Assembly (NCBI GenBank): GCA_036733345.1 | Contig: DAINAR010000016.1 | Span: 1 to 61,141 of the forward strand | Direction: 5' to 3' | Source of the DNA: JAFGMQ01 sp036733345 | GTDB lineage: Bacteria; Desulfobacterota; DSM-4660; Desulfatiglandales; Desulfatiglandaceae | Length of the DNA: 61,141 bases | Shown: positions 9,152 through 16,864 of the stretch, piece after piece | Layout: each line of letters opens with the position of its first letter | Position numbering within the stretch: the stretch's first letter is position 1 | The notes under the pieces: generated by a model | What the model saw: only the letters and a program-made list of their open reading frames with translations | What the model was told of the DNA's origin: nothing | Database searches by the model: none | Made by a program: the position numbers and the translations under genes

Positions 9152-10465
9152 CTATGAAATCAAAGCATAAAGATTATTAATATCGACCAGTAGTTGATTA
9201 TTTTCTTCTTTTTCTTTCTCTATTTTTTTTACAGCATAAATAATTGTTGAGTGATTCATATTTCCAAATGCTTTAGCAATTTCCTTAAATGAAGATTTGG
9301 TCAAAATTCTGCTTAGATACATTGCAATATGCCTTGGATATGAAAAGTTGCGTTTCTTATTATTAGAGAATAAATCATTAACAGATAAATTAAAATATTC
9401 AGCCGTTAATTTTTGTATATCATTTATATTTATCTCATTGAAATTCTTAGTATTTATTATAGATTTAATAATGGATATATCTATACTGCGATTGTAAATT
9501 GAAATATAATTCTTAATACTGGCAAAATACTGATTCAGGTTTTTAAAATCATCCGTTGTATTTGCAAGAAAAAAGACTACATCATCCGGTATATCAATAA
9601 CTTCTCTCTTTGATTTTGCTTTTATGATCTCTATTTTTGTAGATTGATCAGGAACAAGAATTTCAGATAAAACACCGCCTTCAAAACGCGATCTCAGCTG
9701 GGGCAGCAGGTTATGCATATCCACGGGATGGTCTCTTCCTGCAAACACCATCTGTTTTTTTGATTCATATAGGGTATTAAAAAGATTAACCAATTCTTTT
9801 TGGATTTTAACACGTCCACTGAAGAATTGAATATCATCCAGCAGTAAATAATCGAGGTTCTTATACTGCTCCTTAAAGCCAGTAAGGTTTTGCTTTCTAA
9901 TACAAAATGAAAAATCCGAGTAAAACTGCTCAGCCGTATAGTATTTAACTTTTACCTTAGGGTTGTCCGTTATTATTTTATTCCCTATGGCATGTAACAG
10001 GTGGGTCTTACCAAAGCTGTATTTACAGTATATATACAGGGGGTTATAATAAGTCCCCGGTTGGTTGCTAACTTTTTTTGATGATGAATATGCAAACTTG
10101 TTGCTGTTGTCCGTAATAAATTCATTAAATGTCCATGAAGGATTAAGGTTATTGGATATTAAATCTTCCCGTTTAACTTTGTTTTGAATAAAAGGCGATA
10201 ATTGCTGATTAGTTTTAACTTTTCTATAAGTAAACCGAATTTCAGGTAAAAAATTTAAATTTTCATTTAAAGAATCTTGTATTCTGCTGATACAATTATC
10301 AGTTAGCCATGTAGCGAAAAACTTATTAGGAACTTCGATAACAGCAAGATTTCTGTCCAGATTTTTCAGGGAAGAGTTAAATAGCCATGAGGAAAGTTGA
10401 GGCTGAGAAACATCAGATTTTATGTTTGAAACAATTTTACTCCATATTTCATTTTTTTTAAACAT
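9152..10465 (-). CDS. dnaA: chromosomal replication initiator DnaA, divergent
   Basis: Origin-binding AAA+ initiator by position (dnaA-dnaN-gyrB-gyrA) and overall sequence: 437 residues, domain I, AAA+ core, C-terminal helix-turn-helix. Motifs kept are GKTHLLHAIGN (152-162), Walker B LLLDD (207-211), the arginine-finger box LRSRF (257-261) and the PRHIAM basic loop. Motifs altered are the Walker A loop, normally GGVGLGKT but here CKYSFGKT (147-154); sensor 1, normally TSDRPP but here AGRDHP; the sensor 2 arginine, apparently Lys308; and the DNA-contact signature GGRDHTTV, here GNMNHSTI (401-408). The gene is notably rich in Asn, Lys and Ile. No ribosome binding site precedes the ATG. It is either a fast-evolving true initiator or a copy losing ATP-dependent function. 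Confidence 0.9.
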   Translation of the reverse strand: MFKKNEIWSKIVSNIKSDVSQPQLSSWLFNSSLKNLDRNLAVIEVPNKFFATWLTDNCISRIQDSLNENLNFLPEIRFTYRKVKTNQQLSPFIQNKVKREDLISNNLNPSWTFNEFITDNSNKFAYSSSKKVSNQPGTYYNPLYIYCKYSFGKTHLLHAIGNKIITDNPKVKVKYYTAEQFYSDFSFCIRKQNLTGFKEQYKNLDYLLLDDIQFFSGRVKIQKELVNLFNTLYESKKQMVFAGRDHPVDMHNLLPQLRSRFEGGVLSEILVPDQSTKIEIIKAKSKREVIDIPDDVVFFLANTTDDFKNLNQYFASIKNYISIYNRSIDISIIKSIINTKNFNEININDIQKLTAEYFNLSVNDLFSNNKKRNFSYPRHIAMYLSRILTKSSFKEIAKAFGNMNHSTIIYAVKKIEKEKEENNQLLVDINNLYALIS

Positions 10466-10851
10466 AATAAATACTTATAGTTTTTAAAAACGGTTAATAA
10501 AATCAACATAATTTATAAAAATTTGTTGAAAATATCAAGTAAAATAAACCTGGTTGCTTCTTGATTTAAAGATATTTAATTGTTTGTTCTAGAAATAATT
10601 TTATGATGTCAAAAAATAAATGATCCTATGAAGAAGTAAGCGGAAAAACGGAAAAAATGAATAATTGACAGATAACGGTTTATTAGATAAAAGCATAGCT
10701 CTGTTTTTAAACGATTTTCCTTCATAATTTTTCCTAGCATAAACTATATAGTTTAAATGAGGATATGATTATTGATTTATTGTCCTTATTTTTATCTTTA
10801 TTAAAATAAATACTTACAAGCAAACGGCCTTTAATCAGGAGGTAAAAACTG
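10466..10851. other. divergent intergenic region, candidate origin/promoter region
   Basis: This 386-base AT-rich stretch lies between leftward dnaA and rightward acsD, so transcription of both blocks points outward, a layout often seen at replication origins. I found no match close to TTATCCACA on either strand. It contains a perfect 16-base palindrome at 10740-10755 and the ribosome binding site of acsD at 10837-10842. No RNA gene or riboswitch was recognised. Confidence 0.45.
10740..10755. promoter_or_regulatory. perfect palindrome TAAACTATATAGTTTA upstream of acsD
   Basis: The 16 bases equal their own reverse complement. The site lies 97 bases before the acsD start in the dnaA/acsD divergent region. 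Such AT-rich dyads often bind dimeric repressors. No regulator gene is adjacent, so an operator role is inference only. Confidence 0.4.
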
Positions 10852-11898
10852 GTGTTTGAGATTTCTAAAAAGCAATATCCTGGAAAAATCAGGCAGGTTG
10901 CATTGGGTACCGGGAAAAGAGCTGTTATGATTGGAGGAGAAGACTCTTATCTGTTTCATCTTTTTGAAGGAACCATGCCAAATCACCCAAAGATAGCTAT
11001 GGAGATATGGGATTATGATCCTTCAAATGAGTGGACTCCAGCAGCGTTGGAGCCGTTTAAAGATGTTGTTTCCTCTCCTGTGGATTGGGCAATAAAGTGC
11101 GTTGAAGCTTATAAAGCAGATATAATTGTATTGCAGCTCAAAAGTACGGATCCGAACGGTTTGGATGATAACGTGGATAAAGCGGCAGTAATTGCAAAAA
11201 GTGTATGTGATGCTGTTAAGGTTCCTCTCATCGTTTGGGGTACGGGAAATAGCGCTAAGGATGAAGAAGTATTAAAAATGATATCTGAGATGTGCGATGG
11301 AAAAAACCTGGCCCTTGGCCCGGTTGAAGAGCCGAATCATAGAGGAATAGGGGCTAGTGTTATGGGATACGGGCATAATATTATTTCATCTTCACCGATT
11401 GATGTGAATCTTGCAAAGCAGCTCAATATTCTTCTTGGAAACCTTGGCGTAGGTGGTGAAAAAATTCTGATCGATCCGACAACAGGGGGGCTGGGGTATG
11501 GACTTGAGTATACATACTCTGTGATGGAGCGAATCAGGATGGCGGCTTTAACCCAGGAGGATGACAAGCTTCAAATGCCTATCATTAATAACGTCGGTAA
11601 TGAAATATGGAAGTCCAAGGAGGCGGGACTTCAAGTTCAGGTTGAACCGGCTTTTGGGGATGCTGAGAAAAGAGGGATATTGATGGAGACTGTTGCGGCT
11701 GTCTGCTACCTGCTTGCAGGTAGCGATATTGTCATATTAAGGCATCCTGAAAGTGTTCGTATGACGAGGTCCTTTATTGAACTTATGGTTAACGGCGGCT
11801 CGGCACATAGTGTTAAGGAGATATCAAAGAGGCTTGGAAGACAGGAAACGGATCTTCTTTCAGTTTCACCTGAACCTGTGCTTGATTTCTCAGTATAA
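10852..11898 (+). CDS. acsD: CODH/ACS corrinoid iron-sulfur protein, small (delta) subunit
   Basis: Small subunit of the corrinoid iron-sulfur protein, which carries the methyl group from methyl-tetrahydrofolate to acetyl-CoA synthase in the Wood-Ljungdahl pathway. The 348-residue TIM-barrel-type sequence has the family features GKRAVMIGGEDSYLFHLFEG near the N-terminus and DPTTGGLGYGLEY in the middle. The start is GTG, with AGGAGG 9 bases upstream. It is the first gene of acsD-acsB-acsC-acsE on the plus strand. A repeat-bearing spacer separates it from acsB. The partner subunit is AcsC, two genes downstream. Confidence 0.93.
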   Translation: MFEISKKQYPGKIRQVALGTGKRAVMIGGEDSYLFHLFEGTMPNHPKIAMEIWDYDPSNEWTPAALEPFKDVVSSPVDWAIKCVEAYKADIIVLQLKSTDPNGLDDNVDKAAVIAKSVCDAVKVPLIVWGTGNSAKDEEVLKMISEMCDGKNLALGPVEEPNHRGIGASVMGYGHNIISSSPIDVNLAKQLNILLGNLGVGGEKILIDPTTGGLGYGLEYTYSVMERIRMAALTQEDDKLQMPIINNVGNEIWKSKEAGLQVQVEPAFGDAEKRGILMETVAAVCYLLAGSDIVILRHPESVRMTRSFIELMVNGGSAHSVKEISKRLGRQETDLLSVSPEPVLDFSV

Positions 11899-12221
11899 CC
11901 GGACGAATTGGCCAGAGGGAGATAATACTAAAAAGATGCTCGTGGTGCATATTATTGTACATAATGAAAATTATATTTATAGGTTAGTCGAAATAGTTAT
12001 TCGCAGTATTTATATTATTAACTTGGCAATTAAAAGTATCAATCGTCATGCCGGACTTGATCCGGCATCCAGTCGATTTCATTATGGATTCCGGCTTTCG
12101 CCGGAATGACAACATTAACACATATTATCGCCGGGTTAATAAAAAGGATATTAAATATTTTTAATAAAAATTTTCAGGTTTTGATTAAGTTGTTTTGAGT
12201 GTAATATTTTTGGACAGTTTT
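11899..12221. other. acsD-acsB spacer carrying an interspersed repeat
   Basis: About 320 bases without a supported gene. The first 140 bases are AT-rich and unremarkable. A REP-like repeat occupies 12044-12110. No promoter close to consensus and no clear ribosome binding site for acsB were seen. An in-frame TTG at 12195 would extend acsB by nine residues. Confidence 0.55.
12044..12110. repeat. REP-like repeat with two hairpins
   Basis: Two hairpins lie within near-inverted ends (GTCATGCCGG ... CCGGAATGAC). Hairpin one is TGCCGGA (12049-12055) with TCCGGCA (12061-12067). Hairpin two is ATTCCGGC (12088-12095) with GCCGGAAT (12100-12107) around a TTTC loop. Repeats of this general form are widespread between genes in delta-proteobacteria. 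It sits inside the acs gene run and could stall or attenuate transcripts between acsD and acsB. Confidence 0.8.
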
Positions 12222-14435
12222 ATGTCTAACTTTAACGCTGTGATGGGAATACAGGGAGCATATAATATTGTTTGCAGGGCTGAGAAAAAATATAAAAAAG
12301 CCCTGGAAGCATTTGGCGGCAGCCATAAACTGGAGTTTCCAAATACATCATATTTTCTGCCTGTCATATATTCTCTGACAGGGATAAAGGTGAGGGATTT
12401 AGACTCAGCAGGAGAACCTGTTCAATTAGCAAGAAAACTCTTACCCCAGAATAACATAAATAAAGGCCGTCTTCCTTTATTCAGAACCTTGCTTGACGCT
12501 GGAATGGCCGCGATCTTCGCAGAGGAGATAACTGAGGCAATTCGATACATGGAGCAACCTGATTTTTACCAGGCAGAGTTAGAAGACCCCGATATTAAGA
12601 AAGGCATGATCTGGCTTGGTGCAGCAGACGATGCAATCATGAGAAGGCGCGGGATGGAGTTTGTTGAAGGTAATTCACCCGGGTTTGCCCTGATAAACGG
12701 GTCTGCATCTGATTCTAAAACAGCAAGAAAGATAGCTGAAGAGTACCAGCAGAAAAATATTTATGTATTTATGGCTGCTGGAAGCGGGCCAGGAACACTT
12801 GCTGAACAGCTTATAGATGAAGGAGTTAATATAGGATGGAACAGCCACCTTGTTCCTTTTGGCCCTGATATATCAGCCTCGGTTTTTTCGCTCGGCTTTG
12901 TTAACAGGGTAGCAATGTCATTTGGTGGAGTCCAGCCAGGGGATTACAAAAAGATTCTGGCCTATGGAAAAGAGCGGATATTTGCCTTTATAAATTCCCT
13001 GGGTGATATAACCGCCGAATGGGGAGCCAACGTGGCAGGTGCTGTTAACTGGGGTTTTCCTGTTATAGCCGATAGAGATATAAAAGAGATACTGCCTGCC
13101 GGTGTCTGTCCAGATGAACAGATTGTCTCAAACGTAAGCCATGAAAAAATGAGCAGAAGATCTATTGAAGTCCGGGGACTTAAACTGAATATAAAAAAGA
13201 TCGATATTCCACTGGATTATGATCCTGCCTTTGAAGGTGAACGTATTCGAAAGGATGAGATATTTATTGAAACGGGCGGCGGCAGGAGTCAGTGCGTTGA
13301 ACTTGTTAAGATGGCTGATATTAATGAGATAGAGGACGGCAAGGTGACTGTGATCGGCCCTGATGTAAAGGACACAGCAAGAGGGTCTTTACTTCCGTTA
13401 GGTATCTATGTAAAGGTAGCCGGTCGCAATATGGAGCCTGACTTTGAGCCCGTTCTCGAGAGGCAGATCCACCATTTGATAAACTGTGCCCACGGCATCA
13501 TGCATATTGGCCAGAGAGATACCACTCGAATCTGTGTGTCATGTCAGGCCGTGGAAAAGGGTTTCACAATTAAGGATATAGGGGAGATCCTCTATACGGG
13601 ATTGCACCAGGATTTCAGTAATATTGCGGAAAGGGTGGAGGTAACCCTTTTCACAGAAAACAAAGAGGTAAGCAGGCTGAAGAAGCTTTGTAAGGCTGAA
13701 TACAGGGCAAGGGATAAACGCGTTGAGAATATGACTGATGAAAGTGAGGAAGTATTTTACTCATGTACCATATGCCAGTCACTAGCTCCCGGCCATGTAT
13801 GTATTATCAGCCCTGAGAGATCAGGTCCCTGCGGCGCCTATAACTGGCTCGATTGCAAAGCATCTTTCGAGATTAATCCAATCGGCCCCAATAAGCCTGT
13901 GGAGAAAGGTGAATGCCTGGATCCGTTTTCAGGGCAGTGGAAAGGCGTCAATGAATTTATATACAGTGCCTCAGGACAGACATTAAGACATTATAATCTT
14001 TACAGTTTAATGAATGAACCAGTGTCGACGTGCTCCTGTTGTGAATGTATATGCGCTCTGCTGCCCGCGTGTAATGGAGTAATGACGGTTAACAGGGAGT
14101 ATAGCGGGGAAACGCCAAGCGGTATGAAATTCAGTGAACTTGCCGGCCTGATTGGTTACGGGCAGTCGGTTCCCGGTTTTGTCGGGCATTCAAAATATAA
14201 TATAACACAGGGAAAGTTCATTTCCGGTGACGGAGGGTTGCTTCGGCTGGTATGGATGCCGGAATCCATGAAAGTGGAATTAAGAGATCGCCTTACTATG
14301 CGGGAAAATGCATTAGGAGTTCCAGATTTAATTGACATGATTGCTGATGAAACCGTAGGTGTCACTGAGGAAGACGTGTTAATGCACCTTGAGGAGAAAG
14401 GACACCCTGTATTGAAGATGGATCCAATACTTTAA
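12222..14435 (+). CDS. acsB: acetyl-CoA synthase (CODH/ACS) catalytic subunit
   Basis: Joins a methyl group, CO and CoA into acetyl-CoA at the nickel-iron-sulfur A-cluster. The 737-residue sequence aligns readily with Moorella AcsB (729 residues) from memory. Cluster ligands are Cys515, Cys518, Cys527 and Cys537 (SCTICQ...HVC...PC), matching Moorella 506/509/518/528. The distal-nickel site reads Cys604-Ser605-Cys606, where the family normally has Cys-Gly-Cys, and more cysteines follow directly (CSCCECIC). The ATG at 12222 was chosen over a TTG at 12195; neither has a good ribosome binding site, but the offset to Moorella numbering is a constant nine. No CODH gene (acsA) is adjacent. Confidence 0.95.
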   Translation: MSNFNAVMGIQGAYNIVCRAEKKYKKALEAFGGSHKLEFPNTSYFLPVIYSLTGIKVRDLDSAGEPVQLARKLLPQNNINKGRLPLFRTLLDAGMAAIFAEEITEAIRYMEQPDFYQAELEDPDIKKGMIWLGAADDAIMRRRGMEFVEGNSPGFALINGSASDSKTARKIAEEYQQKNIYVFMAAGSGPGTLAEQLIDEGVNIGWNSHLVPFGPDISASVFSLGFVNRVAMSFGGVQPGDYKKILAYGKERIFAFINSLGDITAEWGANVAGAVNWGFPVIADRDIKEILPAGVCPDEQIVSNVSHEKMSRRSIEVRGLKLNIKKIDIPLDYDPAFEGERIRKDEIFIETGGGRSQCVELVKMADINEIEDGKVTVIGPDVKDTARGSLLPLGIYVKVAGRNMEPDFEPVLERQIHHLINCAHGIMHIGQRDTTRICVSCQAVEKGFTIKDIGEILYTGLHQDFSNIAERVEVTLFTENKEVSRLKKLCKAEYRARDKRVENMTDESEEVFYSCTICQSLAPGHVCIISPERSGPCGAYNWLDCKASFEINPIGPNKPVEKGECLDPFSGQWKGVNEFIYSASGQTLRHYNLYSLMNEPVSTCSCCECICALLPACNGVMTVNREYSGETPSGMKFSELAGLIGYGQSVPGFVGHSKYNITQGKFISGDGGLLRLVWMPESMKVELRDRLTMRENALGVPDLIDMIADETVGVTEEDVLMHLEEKGHPVLKMDPIL

Positions 14436-14516
14436 AAAGGAATTATAACCAGTAGGGAAACTGGTTTTTGCAGACAGATACTTATTAGCTGAAAGAATAT
14501 GTTTTAGGAGTATGAT

Positions 14517-15863
14517 ATGGGATTGACCGGGATTCAGATTTTCAAATTGTTGCCTAAAACCAACTGCGGTGAGTGTGGAGTTCCTACCTGCCTGGCCTTT
14601 GCCATGAACCTGGCTTCGGGAAAGGCGGAACTGGATTCATGCCCTTATGTTTCAGAAGAGGCAAGAGAAACACTGGAAAAAGCCTCTGCACCGCCTATAA
14701 GGCCGGTTTCAATTGGAGCAGGAAAAAGGGCATTTACGATTGGCGGGGAAACAGTCATGTTCAGACATGAAAAGACATTTCTTCACCCGCCTGGTTTAGC
14801 CTCCCTGATTCATTCTGATATTAATCCCGAGGAATTAGAGAGAAGGCTTAAGGAATGGAATGCTCTTCAATATGAAAGAGTAGGGGTCAACCTGTTTCCG
14901 GAGCTCATTGCCCTGAAGGATATCAATGGTGATGCACAGGCCTTCGCAAATGCCGCTGAAAAAATCGCTCGGGAAAGTGAATTCGGCCTGATCCTTATTA
15001 GCGGTAATGTTGATGTCATTCGCGCCGGAGTGAAGGTCTCGGCATTCAAGAGGCCTCTGCTGTACGCAGCTATGGCTCAAAATGTTGATGAAATGGGTGC
15101 CCTCGCCATGGAAAGCGGCCTGCCCCTGGCGGTCAGGGCAGATAACATTGATCAGCTGATAATGCTGAGTGACAAATTAACAGGAATGGGCCTGAAAGAC
15201 CTTGTGCTTGATTCAGGTGCAAGGGAATTAAGGTCTCTGTTTGAGGATCAGGTGATAATAAGAAGAGAAGCTCTTACATCAGACAACCGGTCACTCGGTT
15301 TTCCCACCATAACTTTTCCCTGTGAAATGGCGTCAAACCTGGATATGGAGACGGTTATAGCCTCAATGGTGATCGCAAAATACGCCGGCATTGCAGTTCT
15401 CTCCGATTTCAGGGGGGAGAGCCTCTTTCCGTTGCTCCTGGAACGGCTGAATATATTCACAGACCCTCAGAGACCGATGACGGTAACAGAGGGAATTTAT
15501 GAGATAGGAGGCCCTGACAGTAATTCTCCTGTCCTGATAACTACTAATTTCTCCTTGACGTACTTTATAGTAAGTAGTGAAATAGAAGGGAGCAGGGTTC
15601 CGAGCTGGCTTCTTATTATGGATACCGAGGGTCTCTCTGTAATGACTGCATGGGCCGCAGGTAAGTTTTCAGGGGAAGGTACCGGCGCGTTCATAAAGAA
15701 TTGCGGAATTGAGGAAAGAATTGATAACAAAAGAATTATTATCCCTGGTTATGTCGCATCCATCAGCGGAGACCTTGAAGAAGCTCTGCCCGGCTGGGAA
15801 GTAATTGTCGGTCCAAGGGACGGCTCGTTAATACCGAAATTTTTGAAGGATTATGTTAAGTAA
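14517..15863 (+). CDS. acsC: CODH/ACS corrinoid iron-sulfur protein, large (gamma) subunit
   Basis: Large subunit of the corrinoid iron-sulfur protein. It carries the cobamide and a [4Fe-4S] cluster used for reductive activation. The N-terminal cluster motif CGECGVPTC..., with Cys17, Cys20, Cys25 and Cys42, is intact, followed by a TIM barrel and the C-terminal cobamide-binding region. The length of 448 residues is normal. GGAG lies 6 bases before the ATG. It follows acsB by 81 bases and precedes acsE, so methyl donor, carrier and acceptor proteins are encoded together. Confidence 0.94.
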   Translation: MGLTGIQIFKLLPKTNCGECGVPTCLAFAMNLASGKAELDSCPYVSEEARETLEKASAPPIRPVSIGAGKRAFTIGGETVMFRHEKTFLHPPGLASLIHSDINPEELERRLKEWNALQYERVGVNLFPELIALKDINGDAQAFANAAEKIARESEFGLILISGNVDVIRAGVKVSAFKRPLLYAAMAQNVDEMGALAMESGLPLAVRADNIDQLIMLSDKLTGMGLKDLVLDSGARELRSLFEDQVIIRREALTSDNRSLGFPTITFPCEMASNLDMETVIASMVIAKYAGIAVLSDFRGESLFPLLLERLNIFTDPQRPMTVTEGIYEIGGPDSNSPVLITTNFSLTYFIVSSEIEGSRVPSWLLIMDTEGLSVMTAWAAGKFSGEGTGAFIKNCGIEERIDNKRIIIPGYVASISGDLEEALPGWEVIVGPRDGSLIPKFLKDYVK

Positions 15864-15899
15864 CTTTAAAATTTTTGCATATGAGGGGTTGTTTTTCTG

Positions 15900-16784
15900 G
15901 TGTTTTTAATTGGTGAAAATCTTAATGTGATGAGAACGGTGCTTGGGAAGGCCTTCAAGGACAGGGACCCCGGACCGATTGCAGATGAAGCGGTCCGGCA
16001 GAAAAGCAGGGGCATGGACTGGATTGATATCAATCTCGGTCCTGCAGCAAAAGGGGGCCCTGAACTTATGGAATTTGTTGTAAAGACCGTTCAGGAAGCC
16101 ATAGGGGATTCGCCCCCCCTGTGTCTTGATACGTCCAATATAGAGGCTATGGAGGCGGGTCTTGCAGTTCATAAAGGTAAGGCAATAATTAATTCAATAA
16201 TGTGCAGGCCTGAAAGATATGAAAAGATGATTCCTCTTGCCGTTAAATATAACGCCTGTATGATTGCCTTGATGTGGGGACCTGAAGGTCTTCCAAGAGA
16301 TGAAAATGAAAGGGCATCCCTTGCTGTCGAGCTTATTTATGCAGCCAGTGAAGCGGGAATTCCCAATGACGATATATTCGTAGACGGTATTGTAACTCCG
16401 ATTAACATTCAGCAGCCTCAGCTTGTATGTCTTATGGCGTTCCTGGATATGCTCCAGGATTTTGCTCCCGGTGTAAAATCTACCTGCGGTTTATCTAATC
16501 TCTCCAATGGTGTTCCTAATGATCTGCGGCCCATCCTGAATCACACATTCATGGTTATGCTGGAAAGGAAAGGCATGTATTCATGCATTGCCGATGCCTA
16601 TGATGATACCCTGGTTGATATAGCCAGAGGAAAAAGGGGTGACATAGAAAATGTCATCCACAATGTAATGGATGATGAAAAATTTGATTTGGATGGTCTC
16701 TCCGATGAGTTGCAGCGCTATGTAAAAACGGCAAAAGTAATTTTAGGCCAGTCTCTATACTCGGATTCATGGCTTGAACTATAA
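15900..16784 (+). CDS. acsE: methyltetrahydrofolate:corrinoid iron-sulfur protein methyltransferase
   Basis: Transfers the methyl group from 5-methyltetrahydrofolate to the cobalt of the AcsCD corrinoid protein. The 294-residue protein has the pterin-binding TIM-barrel fold of the dihydropteroate synthase group: FLIGENLNV at the start, DWIDINLGPAAKGG, CLDTSN and the late STCGLSNLSNGVP, whose Asn is the family's pterin-contact position. The start is GTG, with GAGGGG about 11 bases upstream. It is the last gene of the acs run; no terminator was seen after it, but a new promoter begins within 20 bases. Confidence 0.94.
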   Translation: MFLIGENLNVMRTVLGKAFKDRDPGPIADEAVRQKSRGMDWIDINLGPAAKGGPELMEFVVKTVQEAIGDSPPLCLDTSNIEAMEAGLAVHKGKAIINSIMCRPERYEKMIPLAVKYNACMIALMWGPEGLPRDENERASLAVELIYAASEAGIPNDDIFVDGIVTPINIQQPQLVCLMAFLDMLQDFAPGVKSTCGLSNLSNGVPNDLRPILNHTFMVMLERKGMYSCIADAYDDTLVDIARGKRGDIENVIHNVMDDEKFDLDGLSDELQRYVKTAKVILGQSLYSDSWLEL

Positions 16785-16797
16785 AGAATAAATGGTT

Positions 16798-16826
16798 TTG
16801 CAGGTAAATGAGTTTTATGATATAAT
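16798..16826 (+). promoter_or_regulatory. sigma-70-type promoter for the subtilisin-like gene
   Basis: A -35 element TTGCAG (16798-16803) and a perfect -10 element TATAAT (16821-16826) are separated by exactly 17 bases. This places the transcript start about 30 bases before the ATG at 16865, which also has an AGGAGG ribosome binding site. The protease gene therefore probably has its own promoter, independent of the acs run. Confidence 0.65.
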
Positions 16827-16864
16827 CCTGTTTGTGATCCCACCAGAGAATAGGAGGACTGACG

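Noticed and set aside
11777..12109. 110-residue plus-strand open frame at the end of acsD
   Set aside because: It overlaps acsD in another frame and runs into the REP-like repeat; no ribosome binding site.
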